Assembly: GCA_945888585.1 (NCBI GenBank)
Contig: CAMDAI010000003.1
Span: 1 to 21,025, forward strand
Source: Rickettsia typhi
GTDB taxonomy: Bacteria; Pseudomonadota; Alphaproteobacteria; Rickettsiales; UBA1997
DNA length: 21,025 nt
Reading direction: 5' to 3'
Every line of letters begins with the position of its first letter. The stretch's first letter is position 1. The notes below the pieces were generated by a model, which saw only the letters and a list, made by a program, of their open reading frames with translations, did no database searches and had not been told where the DNA came from. Of this stretch, positions 16,379 to 21,025 are shown one piece after another. The position numbers and the translations under genes were made by a program.

Positions 16379-17665
16379 TTAATTTTTCTTATAATCTTTT
16401 ATAAATTGATCAATATGAATAATAATATAGTCCAAAGCTTCTTGATTAATATGCTGATGACAACCTATGGCAAAACCATTTTTCATGATATTGTTGGAAG
16501 CTTCTTGATGTTTTCCCATTTTATGTTCGTAATATTTCATTACTGGATGATTGCCTATATTTCCGGCAATAATTGGACGATTTTCGATATTTTTTGATTT
16601 TAAATAATCAGAAATTTCTTTTACTTTAAAAGGACATTTATCTTTTAAAATAATACTAAAGCCAAACCAGCTAGAATAAGCATCAAGAGTTTCTTGTTGA
16701 AAATCAAAAATGTCAGAATATTTGTTTAATTTAGCAAAGTAATAATTAGTATTTTTACGACGCTGTTCAACAAATCCAGCAAGTTTTGGAAGTTGAACTT
16801 GACCCATTCTAGCCTGACATTCGGTTGGCCTTAAATTATATCCTAAATTTACAAAAATAAATCTTGGGTCAATATCGGGATATTGTTTAACATAATCAGC
16901 ATGACGATCTGCTTCTCTGGTCCAGCCATGGGCGCGCATGATGCGCATGGTTTCAGTTAAATTAAAATCATCAGTTACGCAAATTCCGCCCTCAAGAGTG
17001 GTGATATGATGTGAAAAATAAAAACTGAAAGTGGCAACTCTACCAAAAGTTCCAACTGCTTTTTTCTTGTAATAAGCACCCATTGATTCACAAGTATCCT
17101 CAATAACTTGTAAATTATATTTTTTTGCCAAACTCATTAAGTTGTCCATATCGCAAGGATTACCATAAACGTGAACCAACATAATTGCTTTAGTTTTTGG
17201 AGTAATTGCTTCTTCGACTTTATTTAGATCTAAATTGAAAGTTTTAGGATCGCAGTCAACTAAAACTGGAATTAAATTATGTTGAATTAAAGGCCAAACT
17301 GTAGTTGACCAAGAAAGTGAAGGAACAATAATTTCATCACCAGCTTTTAAATTATTTTTAGTTTGAGGATTAGCAAGAGCTGCGATTGCCAATAAATTTG
17401 CTGAAGAACCAGAATTATTCATTACTGCATATTTATTGCCAAATTCTTTAGCGTACTGCTCTTCAAATTTACGAACTTCTTTGCCCATAGTAACATGAGT
17501 TGAGAGCATTTGATCAACAAAAGCATTGATTTCATCGGTGCTGAAAGTTGGTTCATGAAGTCTAACTATTGGGTTTTTTGCATCAAAATAAAAATTATGA
17601 TTTTGATCACAATATGCCTTAATGGCCTTAAAGACATCATCTTTTAAAATATTGCTAGTATTCAT
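16379..17665 (-). CDS. DegT/DnrJ/EryC1-fold PLP enzyme with Lys-to-His change (ColD/RfbH-like sugar 3-dehydrase)
   Basis: This 428-residue protein has the sugar-aminotransferase fold, with NNSGSSANLLA at 83-93 (phosphate-binding turn), DEIIVPSLSWSTTV at 110-123, VYGNPCDMD at 166-174 and the PLP-contacting VIEDTCESMGA at 187-197. At the place of the Schiff-base lysine the sequence is SFYFSHHITTLEGG (214-227), with His219 replacing Lys. This replacement is the hallmark of the 3-deoxygenating branch: ColD, acting on GDP-4-keto-6-deoxymannose, and RfbH/DdhC, acting on a CDP sugar. The C-x-C cluster that binds 2Fe-2S in RfbH is not visible after the His, so the ColD type is more likely. GDP-sugar substrates made by the plus-strand operon would fit. 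It is followed one base later by the Nudix gene, with ndk 51 bases upstream. Confidence 0.85.
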   Translation of the reverse strand: MNTSNILKDDVFKAIKAYCDQNHNFYFDAKNPIVRLHEPTFSTDEINAFVDQMLSTHVTMGKEVRKFEEQYAKEFGNKYAVMNNSGSSANLLAIAALANPQTKNNLKAGDEIIVPSLSWSTTVWPLIQHNLIPVLVDCDPKTFNLDLNKVEEAITPKTKAIMLVHVYGNPCDMDNLMSLAKKYNLQVIEDTCESMGAYYKKKAVGTFGRVATFSFYFSHHITTLEGGICVTDDFNLTETMRIMRAHGWTREADRHADYVKQYPDIDPRFIFVNLGYNLRPTECQARMGQVQLPKLAGFVEQRRKNTNYYFAKLNKYSDIFDFQQETLDAYSSWFGFSIILKDKCPFKVKEISDYLKSKNIENRPIIAGNIGNHPVMKYYEHKMGKHQEASNNIMKNGFAIGCHQHINQEALDYIIIHIDQFIKDYKKN

Positions 17666-17716
17666 GATAATATAATAATATGGGTTACTAATAATGATTA
17701 ATCAGTTTACTTACGT

Positions 17717-18139
17717 TTATTCCAAAATTTCATTTCCGGCAAAGAAATAAGCAATTTCTATTTTAGCATTTTCTTCACTGTCTGAACCATGAACTGAATT
17801 AGCTTCAATGCTTTCGGCAAAATCTTTACGAATAGTTCCAACAGCTGCATCTTTAGGATTAGTAGCTCCCATAATTTCACGATTTTTAAGAACAGCGTTT
17901 TCACCTTTTAGAACTTGAACAACAACTGGTCCTGAAATCATGAATTTAACTAAATCATTAAAAAATGGACGCGCTTTATGAACTGCATAAAAAGTTTCTG
18001 CCATTTTGGTGGTCATTTGAATTCTTTTCCCAGCAACAATTGAAAGGCCTGCAGCTTCAAAATAGCTGTTGATTTTTCCAGTTAAGTTTCTTCTGGTTGC
18101 ATCAGGTTTGATGATGGAAAATGTATATTGAATAGTCAT
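17717..18139 (-). CDS. ndk: Nucleoside diphosphate kinase
   Basis: This 140-residue protein has the normal length and transfers the gamma-phosphate of ATP to other nucleoside diphosphates through a phosphohistidine. SIIKPDA at 8-14 supplies the conserved Lys11. [14 protein letters not shown] at 91-104 is the family block that binds phosphate, and NSVHGSDS at 114-121 contains the catalytic His117. It supplies dTTP and GTP used by the nucleotidyltransferases of the sugar locus but is a general housekeeping enzyme. It has its own candidate promoter upstream (TTGACA, 17 bases, GATTAT) and reads toward the sugar 3-dehydrase gene 51 bases away; no terminator is seen between them, so read-through is possible. 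No Shine-Dalgarno sequence is evident. Confidence 0.97.
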   Translation of the reverse strand: MTIQYTFSIIKPDATRRNLTGKINSYFEAAGLSIVAGKRIQMTTKMAETFYAVHKARPFFNDLVKFMISGPVVVQVLKGENAVLKNREIMGATNPKDAAVGTIRKDFAESIEANSVHGSDSEENAKIEIAYFFAGNEILE

Positions 18140-18181
18140 TTTTAAAGTTTTTATAAATTAATTGAAATTAAGTTAGCGGTT

Positions 18182-18210
18182 ATAATCTGGAAAAAATAGT
18201 TTTTTGTCAA
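18182..18210 (-). promoter_or_regulatory. Candidate promoter for ndk
   Basis: On the minus strand TTGACA (18210-18205) is followed after 17 bases by GATTAT (18187-18182), four of six matches to the -10 consensus. The start of transcription would be about 35 bases upstream of the ndk ATG. This is the best -35/spacer combination in the window. Confidence 0.5.
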
Positions 18211-18294
18211 GTATTGCTACGCCAAAAAAGCTTTTTCTTGAAAAGAATCTCAATTGTGATTAGATCATACTTCTTGAATTAATAAATTTTATCC

Positions 18295-18660
18295 ATGTGT
18301 AGTATTATGATGCCAAAAAAAGATAATAAAAATTTTACTTTGGAAGATTTATTCCAAATTGCTAAAAAAAGAGCTAAGTCATCAACTCCAGAAAGTTCAT
18401 ATACTGCTTTCTTATTAAATTCTGGTTCAGAGAAAATTGCTAAGAAAGTTGTGGAAGAAGCCTTTGAAACTGCAATTGCATCAGTTCAGGGTAAAACTCA
18501 TAAAAGTGATAAGAAACAGGTTATTATGGAATCTGCTGATTTGATCTATCATTTTTTTGTATTATTGATAAGTAGAAAAATTGAACTTGATGATGTAATT
18601 TCTGAATTAGAAAAAAGAACTAAAACTAGTGGTATTAGAAAAAATATTAAAAAGAAATAG
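18295..18660 (+). CDS. hisE: Phosphoribosyl-ATP pyrophosphatase HisE-like
   Basis: This 121-residue all-helical protein matches the HisE/MazG-type fold. EKIAKKVVEEAFETAIASV (46-64) carries the paired glutamates that bind Mg, and ESADLIYHFFVLL (79-91) carries the matching Glu-x2-Asp and the 'ADLIYH' block typical of HisE. LDDVISELEKRT (98-109) is the usual C-terminal helix. HisE hydrolyses phosphoribosyl-ATP to phosphoribosyl-AMP, the second step of histidine synthesis. No other his gene is adjacent, which is unusual because hisE normally lies in a his operon; a related nucleotide pyrophosphohydrolase is possible. Start choice is uncertain: ATGs at 18295, 18307 and 18310 are in frame and none has a good ribosome binding site. 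Confidence 0.85.
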   Translation: MCSIMMPKKDNKNFTLEDLFQIAKKRAKSSTPESSYTAFLLNSGSEKIAKKVVEEAFETAIASVQGKTHKSDKKQVIMESADLIYHFFVLLISRKIELDDVISELEKRTKTSGIRKNIKKK

Positions 18661-18710
18661 GTTATGACAAATGACGGAGGAACTTTTTAGTTCCGAGTAA
18701 TTTGCATAAT
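18661..18710 (+). repeat. Imperfect inverted repeat / RNA hairpin
   Basis: Directly after the hisE stop codon, the 50 bases can fold into a long imperfect stem. The inner stem is GGAACT (18679-18684) with AGTTCC (18689-18694) around a TTTT loop. A small internal loop follows, then AC/GT, one mismatch, and the outer stem CAAAT (18668-18672) with ATTTG (18700-18704). After a single bulged A it extends with TTATG/CATAA. It has no following T-run, so it is not a standard intrinsic terminator. It could be a palindromic repeat or an mRNA processing or stability element in the leader of the downstream Fe-S carrier gene. Confidence 0.6.
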
Positions 18711-18735
18711 TCAATTAAGTAAAAAAGAAATAATT

Positions 18736-19074
18736 ATGAATGACGCTTTACTAAGCCTTTCTCCTAGTGCCGAAGCGAGAATTAAAGAGATTAAGTCAAA
18801 ATCAGAAAATATTAATAAGCATTTAAGGATAACAGTTAGTGGTGGTGGATGTAGCGGTTTTCAATATGGTTTTTCTATGGATGAAAAAATTGAAAATGAT
18901 GATTTTAAAATAGGTAAAAATGAGGAAATTTTATTAGCAGTTGATAGTGTTTCCCTCGATTTTTTAAAATCTTGCATAGTTGATTATGTATCTGATTTAG
19001 GTGGATCTTATTTTAAAATTAATAATCCAAATGCTAAGGTTACTTGTGGTTGTGGTAGTTCATTTTCAGTTTAG
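18736..19074 (+). CDS. A-type iron-sulfur carrier (ErpA/IscA family)
   Basis: This 112-residue protein belongs to the HesB/IscA family, which carries 2Fe-2S or 4Fe-4S clusters from the assembly machinery to apo-enzymes. The three cluster ligands are present: Cys39 in SGGGCSGFQY, and Cys104 and Cys106 in the C-terminal VTCGCGSSF. Length and spacing match ErpA/IscA/SufA. Sequence alone does not separate these three; the isolated setting, with no isc or suf gene nearby, favours ErpA. An A/G-rich stretch (AAAGAAA) precedes the ATG as a weak ribosome binding site. It follows the hisE gene by 75 bases containing the inverted repeat and precedes glyQ by 25. Clients in this window could include the radical SAM enzyme, but that is only an inference. 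Confidence 0.93.
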   Translation: MNDALLSLSPSAEARIKEIKSKSENINKHLRITVSGGGCSGFQYGFSMDEKIENDDFKIGKNEEILLAVDSVSLDFLKSCIVDYVSDLGGSYFKINNPNAKVTCGCGSSFSV

Positions 19075-19099
19075 ATAAATCAAATAATACTTGTAGATA

Positions 19100-19969
19100 A
19101 TGATTATAAATTCTTTTCAAGGCATCATTCTAAAACTTCAGAATTATTGGGCAGAATATGGTTGTGCCTTACTGCAACCGCTTGATTTGGAGGTAGGGGC
19201 TGGAACTTTACATCCTGCAACTGTGCTTCGCGCTTTAGGAAAAACCCCATGGAATGTAGCTTATCCACAGCCTTGTAGGCGTCCAGCTGATTCCAGATAT
19301 GGTCAAAATCCTAATCGAGTTGGCCAATATTATCAGTTTCAAGTATTACTAAAACCGGCTCCGGATAATATTCAGGAGCTATTCCTAAAAAGTTTGGAAG
19401 CAATTGGAGTTGATATTAAAAATAATGATATTCGTTTTGTTGAAGATGATTGGGAAAATCCAACTGTTGGTGCTTCTGGACTAGGTTGGGAGGTATGGTT
19501 TAATGGTATGGAAATTGTACAATTTACTTATATGCAACAAATTGGAGGCATTGAGTGTGAATTAATTCCGGGGGAATTAACATATGGTTTAGAACGAGTC
19601 GCCATGGATATTCAGGGTGTTGATAATATTTTTGATTTAAACTGGAATGGTCTTGAAGGAGATAAAAAAATAACCTATCGTGATGTATTTTTACAAAATG
19701 AAAAACAGAATTCAGCCTATATTTTAGAATATTTGGATGTTGATGTGATATTTAGACATTTTACTGATGCTGAAAATACTTCTAGATTGTTATCTGAAAA
19801 ATTATTACCAATTCCAGCTTATGAGCAAGCATTAAAAGCCAGTCACTTATTGAACTTGCTTGATGCGCGTGGTGTTATTTCTGCAACTGAAAGAGCATCT
19901 TATATTGCCAGAGTTAGAAATTTAGTTAAAGCTTCTTGTGAATTAATTATATCAACTAAAACCTATTAA
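19100..19969 (+). CDS. glyQ: Glycyl-tRNA synthetase alpha subunit
   Basis: This 289-residue protein is the catalytic alpha subunit of the bacterial tetrameric glycyl-tRNA synthetase, which charges tRNA-Gly. Diagnostic blocks are [15 protein letters not shown] (15-29), GAGTLHPAT (33-41), [16 protein letters not shown] (58-73), [21 protein letters not shown] and [12 protein letters not shown]. The GAGTLHPAT and VEDDWE wording and [11 protein letters not shown] are closer to alphaproteobacterial than gammaproteobacterial GlyQ as I remember them, and this is the main taxonomic clue in the window. The beta subunit gene glyS, usually directly downstream, is absent; the next gene, 6 bases later, is fadE. 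The gene is complete with no damaged motif. Confidence 0.97.
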   Translation: MIINSFQGIILKLQNYWAEYGCALLQPLDLEVGAGTLHPATVLRALGKTPWNVAYPQPCRRPADSRYGQNPNRVGQYYQFQVLLKPAPDNIQELFLKSLEAIGVDIKNNDIRFVEDDWENPTVGASGLGWEVWFNGMEIVQFTYMQQIGGIECELIPGELTYGLERVAMDIQGVDNIFDLNWNGLEGDKKITYRDVFLQNEKQNSAYILEYLDVDVIFRHFTDAENTSRLLSEKLLPIPAYEQALKASHLLNLLDARGVISATERASYIARVRNLVKASCELIISTKTY

Positions 19970-19975
19970 TAATTT

Positions 19976-21025
19976 ATGAATAATTTCATTGATATCATGC
20001 ATAGTTTGTTTTGTTTAAATTCAATATTGGCAGTAATTGCCTTAATAGCTGCTTATAATGGCTTTTCAATATATGTTTGGATCTTGCTTGGATTGGTTTT
20101 CTTTGTGCAGTTTGATCCTACCGTTGTTGGTTTATTGATATATTTTTTAATATCTTTTGTTTTAGTAATTCCAACACTCAGACGTAATATTCTTACTAAA
20201 CACATTATTTCTGTAATTAAAAAAGCTAATCTTTTTCCTAAAATTTCTGAAACTGAAAAAACCGCTTTAAGATCTGGAAATATTTGGGTTGATGGTCAAT
20301 TATTTTCAGGAAAGCCAGATTTTAAATGGATTTTTGCCCAGAAATATCCGGTTTTAACTGTCCAAGAACAAAGTTTTTTAGATAATGAAGTAGAAGAAGT
20401 TTGTCGTATTTGTTCAGATTTTAAAACTTATCAGGATCGTGATTTATCTCCAGAAGTTTGGCAATATTTAAAAGATCATAAATTTTTTGGAATGATAATT
20501 CCTAAACAATATGGCGGACTTGAATTTTCAGCTTATGCTCATAGTGCGGTTGTGCAAAAATTAGCTTCTAGATCAGTTCCTTTGTCAATTACTGTAATGG
20601 TGCCAAATTCACTTGGGCCTGCTGAATTATTACTTCATTATGGTACTAAGGCACAACAAGATTATTATTTACCGAGATTAGCAATTGGTGATGAAATTCC
20701 TTGTTTTGCACTAACTGAACCAACCGCAGGAAGTGATGCCACTTCCATTATTTCTGAAGGTATTCTATTTAAAGATTCTGATGGAATTACAAAAATCAGG
20801 TTAAATTGGAATAAAAGATATATTACCCTTGGATCGGCTGCAACTTTGATTGGTCTTGCTTTTCAACTTCGTGATCCAGAAAATTTACTTAAAAAAGGAA
20901 ATGATTTAGGAATTACTTGTGCTTTAATTCCACATAAAACTCATGGTGTTATTCAGGGCAGAAGGCATGATCCATTAGCTACCCCATTTGTTAATTCTCC
21001 GCTGAATGGTGAAAATGTCATAATT
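19976..21025 (+). CDS. fadE: Acyl-CoA dehydrogenase FadE-like, membrane-anchored (5' part)
   Basis: The first 350 codons are in the window and the gene runs off the right edge without a stop. Two hydrophobic segments (about residues 13-28 and 31-67) form the N-terminal membrane region characteristic of the long FadE type rather than the shorter soluble acyl-CoA dehydrogenases. WVDGQLFSGKPDFKWI (104-119) is the FadE signature before the dehydrogenase domain. PKQYGGLEFSAYAHS (176-190), VPNSLGPAELL (209-219) and the FAD-binding FALTEPTAGSDA (244-255) follow in order. FadE catalyses the first step of fatty acid beta-oxidation, oxidising acyl-CoA to trans-2-enoyl-CoA. The start is 6 bases after glyQ, implying co-transcription. 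The catalytic base lies beyond the window, so completeness cannot be judged. Confidence 0.92.
   Translation, partial: MNNFIDIMHSLFCLNSILAVIALIAAYNGFSIYVWILLGLVFFVQFDPTVVGLLIYFLISFVLVIPTLRRNILTKHIISVIKKANLFPKISETEKTALRSGNIWVDGQLFSGKPDFKWIFAQKYPVLTVQEQSFLDNEVEEVCRICSDFKTYQDRDLSPEVWQYLKDHKFFGMIIPKQYGGLEFSAYAHSAVVQKLASRSVPLSITVMVPNSLGPAELLLHYGTKAQQDYYLPRLAIGDEIPCFALTEPTAGSDATSIISEGILFKDSDGITKIRLNWNKRYITLGSAATLIGLAFQLRDPENLLKKGNDLGITCALIPHKTHGVIQGRRHDPLATPFVNSPLNGENVII

Noticed and set aside
16379-17665. Straight aminotransferase annotation (perosamine-synthase type)
   Set aside because: The Schiff-base lysine is replaced by His219 in SFYFSHHIT, which fits 3-dehydrases instead.
18679-18710. Hairpin as an intrinsic terminator for hisE
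   Set aside because: No run of T follows the stem; the only T run is in the loop.
1-21025. CRISPR arrays, tRNA or rRNA genes, insertion sequences, toxin-antitoxin or phage defence genes
   Set aside because: I saw no regularly spaced repeats, no tRNA cloverleaf or rRNA sequence, no transposase motif and no defence-related domain on reading the window.

Overview
The window is an AT-rich (by eye around 30% GC), densely packed bacterial chromosome segment. The GlyQ sequence looks alphaproteobacterial (for example the GAGTLHPAT and VEDDWE segments). With the low GC and scarce Shine-Dalgarno sequences this suggests an AT-rich alphaproteobacterium, perhaps a Rickettsiales/Holosporales-like lineage. 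That placement is an inference, not a measurement.

Layout. (1) 1-1977, minus strand: an rmlB-rmlA-sugar aminotransferase operon, the last gene cut by the window edge, making a dTDP-deoxy (probably amino) sugar. (2) 2100-8090, plus strand, divergent from it: a GDP-heptose operon. It holds a GDP-sugar 4,6-dehydratase (dmhA/gmd type), hddA kinase, gmhA isomerase, a fused guanylyltransferase-phosphatase (hddC+gmhB), and a fused alpha+beta E1 thiamine-diphosphate enzyme. (3) 8114-9272: a decayed-looking remnant and a GT2 glycosyltransferase. (4) 9259-15351: a PhyH/StrG-like oxygenase on the minus strand, then a plus-strand operon of a B12-binding radical SAM enzyme, an adenine phosphoribosyltransferase + MTA/SAH-nucleosidase + glycosyltransferase-like triple fusion, and a glycosyltransferase. 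(5) 15340-17665, minus strand: a Nudix protein with an interrupted Nudix box, and a DegT-fold enzyme with histidine in place of the PLP lysine (a ColD/RfbH-like 3-dehydrase signature). (6) 17717-21025: housekeeping genes ndk (minus), then hisE, an A-type Fe-S carrier, glyQ and the 5' part of fadE.

How the genes fit together. Regions 1-5 form a surface polysaccharide (O-antigen-like) locus. Sedoheptulose-7-P would be converted by GmhA, HddA, GmhB and HddC to GDP-D-glycero-alpha-D-manno-heptose, then dehydrated by the 4,6-dehydratase. The Lys-to-His enzyme could remove the 3-hydroxyl and the E1-like enzyme could add a two-carbon branch. Both of these last steps are inference.

The most unusual item is the 681-residue triple fusion. 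It joins two consecutive adenine-salvage activities to a glycosyltransferase-like domain and lies 17 bases after a radical SAM gene whose 5'-deoxyadenosine by-product is the kind of molecule the nucleosidase cleaves.
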